IMG/VR virus record: IMGVR_UViG_3300044825_002320
Span: 1 to 20,453 of that record
Length of the DNA stretch: 20,453 nt
Strand: one strand, 5' to 3'
Source of the DNA: a virus
Shown here: in pieces, positions 15,220 to 20,453 of the stretch
How the letters are laid out: the number at the start of each line of letters is the position of its first letter
Position numbering within the stretch: the stretch's first letter is position 1
The notes under the pieces: model-generated
Told to the model about the DNA's origin: nothing
Seen by the model: the letters and a program-made list of their open reading frames with translations, nothing else
Databases searched by the model: none
Made by a program: the position numbers and the translations under genes

Positions 15220-15989
15220 CTGTAGTTGTTTTTCAGTTGCCAAAACTCTAAAAGCCTACGGAACATCTCCCAGCCTAAATCGATCTCAGGCTGCTCCCAT
15301 TCCTTAATCACGACCAGTCCGGGAACATTACGGGAGACAAATACGTTTGCACACCGAGCCTTTGGCATCTTTAGACCCACCCGGTAGGCCGCGAGCTGCA
15401 TCAGGTGTTCGTCATACCCTTCAACCTTCTCGGGGTCTGTGAACTCCTTGGTTTTGATATCCAAAACGATACCCACCTCAGGATCAGTCTCGCTTCTTGT
15501 GTGCATATCGCACTTCCCACCGAAGCCTGACTCATGGGCGAAAGCTTCTTCGCAGGCCCATAGGTGCTCTCCAAATTTAGCGCGGATAGTCTCATCACAC
15601 CCCGACACATACTCGGCGTACGACTCAATCTTGCGCTTCTCGTAATGCTGCTGGATGGCCGCATGGATTTGAGTACCCACGTCTGCCGCGGCTCGACCCT
15701 GCTCTTTTGAATCGTGAACGATCCGATCAAGGTAATCTTCTTCGGATTCTTCGTCCCGCTTCGGCAGGGTCAGGGCGGCAAACAACACCTGCTGCATCTT
15801 CCACTTCTCGAGCCCCGGCTTGGCTGCAATATTCAGGATCGTGGTCACCGAGGGGACCAGGTTGTGAGCCCGGGCGTCTCTCAGTGTGGTGTTACGTTCC
15901 TTACCGTTTTTTCCAACGACGGTGTACATCGGGTCACCCTCGCGGGTGTACCAGTGGCCAGCTTCAGATGTGTACGAAGATACTTTCAT
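15216..15989 (-). CDS. PD-(D/E)XK exonuclease (RecB/Cas4-like family), phage recombination nuclease
   Basis: A 257-residue nuclease with all the expected landmarks: a GTQIHAAI motif with His109, GFGGKCDMH with Asp161, the core GIVLDIKTKEF with Asp177 and Lys179, and the QLAAY motif (198-202) typical of RecB-family nucleases. The reaction expected is processive digestion of one strand of double-stranded DNA, giving single strands for annealing or replication. In the leftward operon with an SSB-like protein, the context suggests an exonuclease/ssDNA-binding pair working in phage recombination, much as lambda Exo does. GAGGAG precedes ATG 15989, directly after the previous stop. Family call is strong; 5'-3' polarity and role are inferred. 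Confidence 0.85.
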   Translation of the reverse strand: MKVSSYTSEAGHWYTREGDPMYTVVGKNGKERNTTLRDARAHNLVPSVTTILNIAAKPGLEKWKMQQVLFAALTLPKRDEESEEDYLDRIVHDSKEQGRAAADVGTQIHAAIQQHYEKRKIESYAEYVSGCDETIRAKFGEHLWACEEAFAHESGFGGKCDMHTRSETDPEVGIVLDIKTKEFTDPEKVEGYDEHLMQLAAYRVGLKMPKARCANVFVSRNVPGLVVIKEWEQPEIDLGWEMFRRLLEFWQLKNNYR

Positions 15990-16235
15990 TTACTCCTCTT
16001 TCTCGGGAGGATTTAGGAGCGCAAAGTGTTTCCCGAGGTTATGTTGATTGATGTATGCCCCAAAATCTACGGGAGACTTTGCCAGCAAACCATTCATAAA
16101 CATCACCATTAAACGTGCAACTTCGTTACCAGTGATGTCGTCCGTGGGCTTGAAAACGATCGCTTGGTCGTTCATCTGAATACGGATTTCGCCAATCGGG
16201 TTTACTTCGCCTGCTGTTTTTGCTTCTTCGGTCAT
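15990..16235 (-). CDS. Unknown 81-aa protein between the nuclease and the GGTHASPR protein
   Basis: An 81-residue protein with a short Lys/Glu N-terminus, a probable beta-hairpin (IGEIRIQMNDQAIVFKPTDDI) and two helices (EVARLMVMFMNGLL, DFGAYINQHNLGKHF). Family unknown. ATG 16235 sits in an ATGA overlap with the upstream stop; AAGGAG lies eight bases before it. The gene ends directly before the exonuclease start, so the two are likely made together; a partner role for the nuclease is conceivable but not shown. Confidence 0.65.
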   Translation of the reverse strand: MTEEAKTAGEVNPIGEIRIQMNDQAIVFKPTDDITGNEVARLMVMFMNGLLAKSPVDFGAYINQHNLGKHFALLNPPEKEE

Positions 16236-16984
16236 ACGCGCTGCTCCTTAAATTTATAGTCGTGAAAAATAATACCCTTCAGTGGATCGCCAACCTTACA
16301 GTCTTTGACCCATACTTTCTTGCCAGATTTTTTCATATATCTCCAATGGCCCCGTCGGTCATGAAGCCTTGGACTTGCATGTGTTCCTCCTAAATGTTCA
16401 CGTTTTGGTTTTGATGGTTCTATGGTCACGGTTTTCCAATCAAACAATGGAACCTTGCCATGACGAAGGCGTTTTATATGATTGGCCCTTTTTGTCGGAG
16501 CATAATAATTAGTGCCTTTGTTTAAAGAATCTAAGAAAGCAGCAATCAGTGCCACCGTGGTGCGGTTGGTATCTCGATCCTGTTCACTCACCTCGTCACT
16601 CGGAAGCTCGTTAATTTTATTTCCTTCGATCTCAAAGTACGTCACCATAATTTGGCCGTCTTCAATCTTGTAATAAAAATTTATAAGCCTCACTGTTCCA
16701 TTGGTCTCGGGATTTTTTACCCAAGCATGACAAACAGTACCGTCAACCTTGATTGGCGGGTTATTGCTTAACATCACCAACACTTTGCACACTGGCTCAA
16801 CAATTGTTTTGCAGACAAATGCCGTGTATTTAAATGGCAAAGGAGTCTCTAAAACGTCAGCCGACAAATCGATGGTTTCCGGTACAACATCGCTTGCATC
16901 AAACCACATTAAATCTGCGGGATCGAGCGATCCGTCGTTGTCCCGGTAAATATCAGATATGAATTCCAAAATTAGCGGAGTCAT
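16232..16984 (-). CDS. Phage protein with C-terminal GGTHASPR-RRGHWR domain (250 aa)
   Basis: A 250-residue protein. About 190 residues have no recognised motif and contain a mixed beta/alpha domain (VDGTVCHAWVKN, RLINFYYKIEDGQIMVTYFEI) plus a helix at about residues 140-160. The last 60 residues hold a distinct motif set: HLGGTHASPRLHDRRGHWRY, then SGKKVWVKDCKVGDPLKG and IIFHDY. I have seen this tail as a recurrent C-terminal domain in phage proteins but know no function; the His/Arg cluster would suit nucleic acid binding. ATG 16984 is chosen because the preceding membrane gene ends at 16986, immediately before it; a TTG at 16999 is possible. Only a weak GGTGGTG precedes ATG. Confidence 0.6.
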   Translation of the reverse strand: MTPLILEFISDIYRDNDGSLDPADLMWFDASDVVPETIDLSADVLETPLPFKYTAFVCKTIVEPVCKVLVMLSNNPPIKVDGTVCHAWVKNPETNGTVRLINFYYKIEDGQIMVTYFEIEGNKINELPSDEVSEQDRDTNRTTVALIAAFLDSLNKGTNYYAPTKRANHIKRLRHGKVPLFDWKTVTIEPSKPKREHLGGTHASPRLHDRRGHWRYMKKSGKKVWVKDCKVGDPLKGIIFHDYKFKEQRV

Positions 16985-16985
16985 A

Positions 16986-17153
16986 TCACCACCATCCAAA
17001 CCATATGCCGGTGCCGTGAACCCAAGCTATTGGAAAGAATAAAGCGCCTGCAATCAAAAAGCCCCAGGACGAGGCCTTGATGCAAACAACGATGTGGGTG
17101 ATCCAAGAGGCGATCATCCAAAATACTGCCGATAGAGCCCAAAAAGAATTCAT
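16986..17153 (-). CDS. Conserved small membrane protein (55 aa)
   Basis: A 55-residue frame too short for ordinary ORF calling. It begins at ATG 17153 in an ATGA overlap with the HTH_39 gene stop and ends in TGA at 16986-16988, two bases before the next ATG, so it fills what would otherwise be a 165-base gap. AAAGGA lies six bases before the start. The product is strongly hydrophobic with two probable helices, residues 3-25 (FWALSAVFWMIASWITHIVV) and 31-51 (GFLIAGALFFPIAWVHGTGI), separated by a short charged turn (CIKASSW). Small phage membrane proteins with a WITHxxVCIK ... GALFFPI ... HGxGIW pattern are familiar to me, but not their function. An early operon position argues against the lysis holin, and for a role in host membrane or exclusion. 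Confidence 0.75.
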   Translation of the reverse strand: MNSFWALSAVFWMIASWITHIVVCIKASSWGFLIAGALFFPIAWVHGTGIWFGWW

Positions 17154-17350
17154 TGTTTTTCCTTTATTAAGTGGTATTGGGCATACTTTTTATTGTTTCG
17201 GTGAACCATCTTGGTGTTGATAATGTGCCCAAGATTGCGTAGATCCCGAATCCTCGCAGCCAATCGAAAACAACCATAGAGACCCAGGGCCTCCATAGCT
17301 GTAATTGGCTTGCGTTTTAAATGAGTCAAGATGTCGTTAGCGTGGCTCAT
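17150..17350 (-). CDS. Helix-turn-helix protein, HTH_39-like (66 aa)
   Basis: A 66-residue basic protein that reads as one winged-helix-type domain: DILTHLKRKPITAMEALGLY, GCFRLAARIRDLRNLGHIIN and KYAQYHLIKEK. This is the pattern of PF14090 (HTH_39), small phage DNA-binding proteins of unknown target. It may control early or late phage promoters. It starts at ATG 17350, two bases after the SSB-like stop, without a clear ribosome site, and its stop overlaps the start of the small membrane gene (ATGA). The pairing with a membrane protein is purely positional. Confidence 0.8.
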   Translation of the reverse strand: MSHANDILTHLKRKPITAMEALGLYGCFRLAARIRDLRNLGHIINTKMVHRNNKKYAQYHLIKEKQ

Positions 17351-17352
17351 GA

Positions 17353-17988
17353 TTAGAAGGGAATGTCGTCGTCAAGTTTTGCAATCGCCGACATAGCTGA
17401 CGGCCCCTCTGCTACACCCCGATTTTTGTCCTGCCACTCCGGAGACTCCATGATTCGCTTTTTGAGGTTGTCAGACAGCGAATTGAAAACTTCCTTGTCG
17501 TCCTCAAGAATCGTGTACATCTGAACAGGATTGACCGGCTCAGGCATCCCGGCTTTTTTGATGTTGGCCGGCACGGGCATAATCGCCGCGATGTTGGTGT
17601 AGGTCTTGCCTTTGGACTCTTTGTGGGTTACCGAAACCATCGCCCACGCACCAAGAACATTTTTGAGCTCAAAGCCCTTGAGTTCCTGAGCGGTAAAGTC
17701 TCGGCCACGCCAAGTCTGCAGATCCTTCCTAAGGGTGGATTTATCACTCAGGGTGAGCGTAAAGCTCTTGGTGATCGATAGAGGTCTGCCATCTCCGGTC
17801 TGTAGGGGATTTCCCTGATCATCATCTCCATGAACCTCAAACTGCATCGTGACTTTGGGTAGGTACTTAACCTCTCCCATAAAGTCAGACTTTTGGGTTC
17901 CTAAGTCTATGATTCGATAGCACCGAGCCAAATGCATTCCCGTCGGTACAGTCATGAAATTGCCTTCACTTTTCGCAACTAAGCTCAT
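17353..17988 (-). CDS. Phage ssDNA-binding-like protein with DDDIPF tail
   Basis: A 211-residue protein of a family often found with phage exonucleases: GMHLARCYRIIDLGTQ near the start, KSFTLTLSDKSTLRKDLQTW (about 74-93), FTAQELKGFELKNVLGAW, then GKTYTNIAAI. It probably forms a single-stranded-DNA-binding (OB-fold-like) protein. The last residues are KLDDDIPF: the acidic-plus-Pro-Phe tip that in bacterial SSB docks exonucleases, primase, RecO and other partners. This strengthens the call and suggests it recruits host or phage enzymes. Start ATG 17988 overlaps the 50-residue gene stop (ATGA) and has AAAGGA upstream. The gene would serve the recombination nuclease further down the operon. Confidence 0.75.
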   Translation of the reverse strand: MSLVAKSEGNFMTVPTGMHLARCYRIIDLGTQKSDFMGEVKYLPKVTMQFEVHGDDDQGNPLQTGDGRPLSITKSFTLTLSDKSTLRKDLQTWRGRDFTAQELKGFELKNVLGAWAMVSVTHKESKGKTYTNIAAIMPVPANIKKAGMPEPVNPVQMYTILEDDKEVFNSLSDNLKKRIMESPEWQDKNRGVAEGPSAMSAIAKLDDDIPF

Positions 17989-18137
17989 TTTTCTTTCCTT
18001 TCACGGATACCACATTCAAAATAAATCACGGACCAATCCTCTGCGGTTGCCACGCCAGCTTTAGCCCTTTCCAGAGCCTCCTCACAGCGTTGCTGCCGCT
18101 CAAGCATTGCCTGATGCCATAACTCACGGTCGTCCAT
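17985..18137 (-). CDS. Small phage protein, first gene of the leftward operon (50 aa)
   Basis: A 50-residue protein starting MDDRELWHQAMLERQQRCEE and continuing as one charged helix, then AGVATAEDWSVIYFECGIRE. I recall similar short phage proteins (EALxxAKAG...EDWxxIYFECG) but no function. ATG 18137 is chosen over a longer frame to 18194: AAAGGAA lies upstream at a suitable distance, and the longer version would run over the leftward promoter. It is the first gene after the leftward promoter and overlaps the SSB-like gene by ATGA. Unlikely to be an enzyme; possibly a host takeover or regulatory protein. Confidence 0.65.
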   Translation of the reverse strand: MDDRELWHQAMLERQQRCEEALERAKAGVATAEDWSVIYFECGIRERKEK

Positions 18138-18165
18138 CACGGTTCCTTTCACGTTAAGAACCCAC

Positions 18166-18194
18166 AGAATAGCAAATGCAAGTGCAAGATACAA
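18166..18194 (-). promoter_or_regulatory. Leftward early promoter (PL-like)
   Basis: On the - strand a -35 box TTGTAT (18189-18194), a 17-base spacer and a -10 box TATTCT (18166-18171) preceded by TGC, an extended -10 form. It lies 28 bases before ATG 18137 and would start the whole leftward operon. Confidence 0.6.
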
Positions 18195-18204
18195 GAACCT
18201 CTTG
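18192..18204. promoter_or_regulatory. Candidate operator between the divergent promoters
   Basis: CAAGA-ACC-TCTTG is a perfect 5-bp inverted repeat with a 3-base centre. It overlaps the -35 boxes of both the leftward (18189-18194) and the rightward promoter (18202-18207), so one protein bound there could shut both. The adjacent YdaS/Cro-like gene is the obvious candidate for binding. Inferred from sequence only. Confidence 0.5.
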
Positions 18205-18228
18205 ACTTTGCTTAATTTGATGTATTAT
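18202..18228 (+). promoter_or_regulatory. Rightward early promoter (PR-like)
   Basis: TTGACT (18202-18207) is a good -35 box and TATTAT (18223-18228) a good -10 box; the 15-base spacer is short of the ideal 17. The start of transcription would fall about 18235, leaving a short leader containing AGAGGAG (18241-18247) before ATG 18254. Confidence 0.6.
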
Positions 18229-18253
18229 CCGCTTACATTTAGAGGAGCAAACA

Positions 18254-18463
18254 ATGACCTTAAAGCAGTATTTCGCCCGCAAAAAGCGGGGGGCGAAGGC
18301 CGAAATGGCCGAACGGCTAGGCATTACAAGGACTTGGATGAGTCAGCTGATTAGTGGCCGGGTGATCTGCTCACCTGAACTTGCCGTAGAGGTTGAAAGG
18401 CTCACCGAAGGCATGGTTACCCGCAAATCGCTTCGACCGGACTTGTTCGGAGAGGTTAAATGA
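18254..18463 (+). CDS. YdaS/Cro-like transcriptional regulator
   Basis: A 69-residue helix-turn-helix protein beginning MTLKQYFARKKRGAKAEMAE, with AERLGITRTWMSQLISGRVI as the recognition part and a C-terminus LRPDLFGEVK. This is the pattern of the YdaS family (PF15943), Cro-like prophage regulators that replace a conventional Cro. It is the first gene of the rightward transcript, next to the inverted repeat at 18192-18204, and would repress its own and the leftward promoter. The TGA stop overlaps the next start (ATGA). No cI-type repressor faces it, and no YdaT-like partner is present, so a toxin-antitoxin reading is not supported here. Confidence 0.85.
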   Translation: MTLKQYFARKKRGAKAEMAERLGITRTWMSQLISGRVICSPELAVEVERLTEGMVTRKSLRPDLFGEVK

Positions 18464-19110
18464 TTTGGTACAAGTTTTTCCTCGCCGATTACATTAAGGA
18501 TACGCACCATTTAGATGATGCGGAGGATCTTTGCTATCGCCGGTTGATTGATCTCTACTACCTGACTGAGAAACCGATCCCCTTGGATTTGGGGTCGGTA
18601 GCCCGAAAGGTTCGGCTTGACTTGGATATTGTTGAGGCAGTTCTGAATGAGTTTTTTGACCGTACCGAAGATGGGTATAGCCATAGCCGTTGCGAGCGAG
18701 AAATAAAGAAATATCAGCATCAGGCTAGTATTAACCGCAAGCTCGCCAAGCGAAGCGTAGCAAGCCGCTCAAACCAATCGTTGAACCAATCGGCAACCAA
18801 TGGTTCACCTAATCAGATATCAGATATCAGAGAAAAAAATAAAAACACTTCGTCGGCAGAGCCGACCCGGTTCGGAGAGTTTTGGTCGCTATGGCCGGCA
18901 AGTAAGCGCAAGGTCGGAAAAGCCGTCTGCGAGAAGAAGTGGGCCGCCCGGGACCTTGATTCCTTGGCTGACCAAATCCTTTCCCATGTCCGGACAATGA
19001 AGGAAACGGACCAATGGAAGGAGGGGTTTGAACCCGCTCCCGTGACCTACCTGAACCAGTCGAGATGGCAGGATGATTTACCCCAAGTCGTGATCCGGAG
19101 GGGAAAGTGA
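18460..19110 (+). CDS. DUF1376 replication initiator, O-like
   Basis: A 216-residue replication protein in two parts. Residues 1-90 are a DUF1376 domain (PF07120): MIWYKFFLADYIKDTHHLDD, CYRRLIDLYYLTEKPIPLDL, typical of phage replication initiators. Residues 140-210 match the C-terminal part of phage O-like/helicase-loader proteins: FWSLWPASKRKVGKA, then EGFEPAPVTYLNQSRWQDDL. In between is a low-complexity Asn/Gln/Ser-rich linker that coincides with a set of DNA repeats. It should bind the origin and bring in the helicase encoded two genes downstream. It overlaps the regulator gene (ATGA) and the next gene (GTGA at 19107). Confidence 0.8.
   Translation: MIWYKFFLADYIKDTHHLDDAEDLCYRRLIDLYYLTEKPIPLDLGSVARKVRLDLDIVEAVLNEFFDRTEDGYSHSRCEREIKKYQHQASINRKLAKRSVASRSNQSLNQSATNGSPNQISDIREKNKNTSSAEPTRFGEFWSLWPASKRKVGKAVCEKKWAARDLDSLADQILSHVRTMKETDQWKEGFEPAPVTYLNQSRWQDDLPQVVIRRGK
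18771..18850. other. Candidate replication origin inside the O-like gene
   Basis: AACCAATCG at 18772-18780 and 18784-18792 and AACCAATGG at 18795-18803 form three iteron-like repeats, 11-12 bases apart; the third is part of an inverted repeat AACCA-A-TGGTT (18795-18805). Then comes ATCAGATATCAGATATCAG (a 7-base repeat, two and a half copies) and an A-rich run (18832-18846). Iterons followed by an easily melted stretch within the coding region of the initiator is the arrangement of the lambda origin in gene O. Low-complexity coding could also produce this. Confidence 0.4.
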
Positions 19111-19445
19111 TCGGCCATATGCCTCTAATTCGCATTAGATTGGCCCGTAAGCGGCCCAAAGCGGTTTGGGTATACCTAGGTAGCGACCCCCTAGATCAGG
19201 CGGCCTTGTGGGACAAATCTGAGGATTCGTTAGGACACGCTCACATTGTCATTGAAGACACCGACAAGATCCCTTTCTTGGATCTCCGGTTTGCCGCCGG
19301 GATGCAGGTCCACATTGATGGGAAGGATTACAACCGTTTGCTTCAGGCCCATCTAGCTTTCCTGAAGGCCGGAGCATCAGAGGTCTTCACCCTAGCTAAC
19401 AACGAGCTGATCTATGACCGCGGGGAAGACTATGCACCTCATTGA
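19107..19445 (+). CDS. Unknown 112-aa protein in the replication operon
   Basis: A 112-residue alpha/beta protein with a strand-rich N-terminus (LIRIRLARKRPKAVWVYLGS), HIVIEDTDKIPFLDLRFAAG in the middle and a helix YNRLLQAHLAFLKAGASE. I do not recognise the family. GTG 19107 is chosen as the start: it overlaps the previous TGA (GTGA) and follows GGAGG at the right distance, while ATG 19119 is too far from it. It ends inside the beginning of the helicase gene. Between an O-like initiator and a helicase, a replication accessory role is reasonable but not shown. Confidence 0.6.
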   Translation: MIGHMPLIRIRLARKRPKAVWVYLGSDPLDQAALWDKSEDSLGHAHIVIEDTDKIPFLDLRFAAGMQVHIDGKDYNRLLQAHLAFLKAGASEVFTLANNELIYDRGEDYAPH

Positions 19446-20376
19446 CGATTCGATCGATTTTTCTGCCTACCTGAAAAACACCGAGGCCGACTACAAGGTC
19501 CGGGAGGCCGCAATCTACCTTGATGAGGTGGTGGAGGATGTCTCAAACCCCCATCAGGAGTCACCGATCCACCTACCGTGGAATAAAACCCGGGGGGAGT
19601 TTGCCTTCAGGCCCGGGGAGGTGACCCTCTACGCAGGGTCTAACGGGGGTGGTAAGTCTTTAGTTACCGGGCAGATCGCGTTGAGCCTGATCCAACAACA
19701 GCAGAAAGTGTGCATTGCATCATTTGAGATGAAGCCCAAGAAGTCTGTGGAGCGGATGCTCAGGCAGTTTTCAGGCGAGAACTGGCACAAGCCGCACTTT
19801 CAGGATCGGGCCGGCCATGTCAAGGGTTTAGTGTCCAGGCTTAAAACCTTCTCATTCCAAAAGCTTTGGTTTTACGACCAACAGGGCACGACCTCAGCTC
19901 AGCAGGTAATCGCGGTTACTAGGTATTGCGCCGTTAAATTAAAAATCAATCACATCTTTATCGACTCCCTGATGAAGTGCGTTCAGGGGGAGGACGATTA
20001 CAACGGGCAGAAATATTTCATTGATGAGCTCTGCTCAATCGCCCGGGATCATCAGGTCCACATCCACTTGGTCCACCACATCAGGAAACTCTCAAACGAA
20101 GAGGCAACCCCGAATAAACACGATGTCAAAGGCACCGGAGCGATTGCGGATCAGGTCGATAACGTCTTCATGGTTTGGAGAAACAAGAAAAAGGAGCACT
20201 TAGCCGCAGCCGGTAACTCAATCGACCCTATGGAAAAAGACGCCATGCTGATGTTAGAAAAGCAGCGTAATGGGGAAGTTGAGGATTGGTACCAGCTTTG
20301 GTTTCACCGAGACTCCCAACAGTTTGTTGAGACTTGGGATGGTTTACCGATTGTGTTTGACAATGGGCAATTCTAA
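19432..20376 (+). CDS. Replicative DNA helicase, DnaB/Twinkle-like (RecA fold)
   Basis: A 314-residue ATPase of the DnaB/T7 gp4 helicase class. Walker A AGSNGGGKS (68-76, Lys75), SFEM with the likely catalytic Glu99, Walker B HIFIDSL (Asp178), LVHHIRK (213-219), and KGTGAIADQVDNVFMVWR (233-250) with a likely arginine finger. The EKQRNGEVEDW tail matches the T7 gp4/Twinkle type. The protein should form a ring that unwinds DNA 5'-3' at the replication fork. There is no primase domain, so a host or other primase is needed. ATG 19432, near a GGGGAAG site, is preferred to ATG 19414; both are in frame and overlap the previous gene. No cysteine-rich or zinc region. Confidence 0.85.
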   Translation: MHLIDDSIDFSAYLKNTEADYKVREAAIYLDEVVEDVSNPHQESPIHLPWNKTRGEFAFRPGEVTLYAGSNGGGKSLVTGQIALSLIQQQQKVCIASFEMKPKKSVERMLRQFSGENWHKPHFQDRAGHVKGLVSRLKTFSFQKLWFYDQQGTTSAQQVIAVTRYCAVKLKINHIFIDSLMKCVQGEDDYNGQKYFIDELCSIARDHQVHIHLVHHIRKLSNEEATPNKHDVKGTGAIADQVDNVFMVWRNKKKEHLAAAGNSIDPMEKDAMLMLEKQRNGEVEDWYQLWFHRDSQQFVETWDGLPIVFDNGQF

Positions 20377-20453
20377 AAATGAAAAGTGGCAAGAAGGTAA
20401 AGGCGAAGATGAGTCCCGACACCGGCACCTCGTCCGGTGGGTTATTAGGAAAC
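20363..20453 (+). CDS. Start of a small phage protein (partial, runs off the edge)
   Basis: From ATG 20363 a frame reads MGNSKNEKWQEGKGEDESR and then RHRHLVRWVIRK, open to the end of the window. The RH-x-x-x-V-R-W-V-x-R signature resembles a widespread small phage protein family whose members have CEVRWVLR here. It overlaps the helicase end by 14 bases, as is usual in this operon. A second open frame from ATG 20379 (MKSGKKVKAKMSPD) is also possible, and neither ATG has a good ribosome site. I favour the first because of the signature. Confidence 0.45.
   Translation, partial: MGNSKNEKWQEGKGEDESRHRHLVRWVIRK

Noticed and set aside
18138-18194. N-terminal extension MYLALAFAILWVLN of the 50-aa protein, which could be read as a signal or membrane helix
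   Set aside because: It would place the start upstream of the leftward promoter boxes; ATG 18137 has a ribosome site and fits the recalled family start.
18254-18463. YdaS as antitoxin of a YdaS/YdaT toxin-antitoxin pair
   Set aside because: The next gene is a DUF1376 replication protein, not YdaT-like, and the gene sits next to an operator between divergent promoters.
1-20453. Integrase, attachment site, tRNA, CRISPR, insertion sequence or cI repressor
   Set aside because: I looked for tyrosine/serine recombinase motifs, cloverleaf-like runs, transposase motifs and a cI-like gene opposite the YdaS-type regulator and saw none in this window.

Overview
The window is a compact stretch of a tailed-bacteriophage genome, or of a prophage: there is no integrase, cI-type repressor or clear host gene here. 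Genes abut or overlap by ATGA, GTGA or TAATG almost everywhere, and the only sizeable non-coding stretches are about 70 bases (convergent terminator) and about 116 bases (divergent promoters). The late genes look podovirus-like: a stabilisation/tail-type protein, very large Ala/Gly-rich internal virion proteins and a virion lytic transglycosylase. The small early genes (YdaS-type regulator, DUF1376 replication protein, HTH_39 protein, GGPAFP/GMTLRDYFAAKAM protein) are of kinds common in phages of Proteobacteria. A proteobacterial, probably aquatic, host is an inference, and I cannot name the phage.

Layout. (1) 1-14452, + strand, late/virion operon: end of an unknown gene; a 414-aa beta-rich fibre-like protein; a 744-aa stabilisation/tail-like protein with inserted modules; a 90-aa protein; an AT-rich pair (a ferritin-like PF10118 protein and a 161-aa unknown); a 1747-aa internal virion protein with a 45-50-aa repeat array; two further internal virion-type proteins; and an SLT-domain transglycosylase. 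It ends in an intrinsic terminator at 14499-14523. (2) 14522-18137, - strand, leftward early operon: a 50-aa protein, an SSB-like protein ending DDDIPF, an HTH_39 protein, a 55-aa membrane protein, a protein with a GGTHASPR/RRGHWR tail, an 81-aa protein, a PD-(D/E)XK exonuclease and three small proteins. (3) 18138-18253: back-to-back promoters around one inverted repeat. (4) 18254-20453, + strand, rightward early operon: YdaS/Cro-like regulator, DUF1376 O-like replication protein with a possible internal origin, a 112-aa unknown, a DnaB/Twinkle-like helicase and the start of another gene.

The plan resembles a reduced lambda-type immunity region. The leftward transcript carries recombination genes (exonuclease plus SSB-like protein). 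The rightward transcript carries a Cro-like regulator, an O-like protein and a helicase. Nothing lies between the promoters except a probable shared operator. Base composition is mosaic: it drops sharply at 3892, stays lower through most of the 1747-aa gene, then rises. The most unusual items are the ferritin-like di-metal gene inside the virion operon, the 189-residue super-repeat in the giant virion protein with an in-frame internal start near its end, the nested modules in the 744-aa protein, the single-operator divergent switch, and iteron-like repeats inside the O-like gene.
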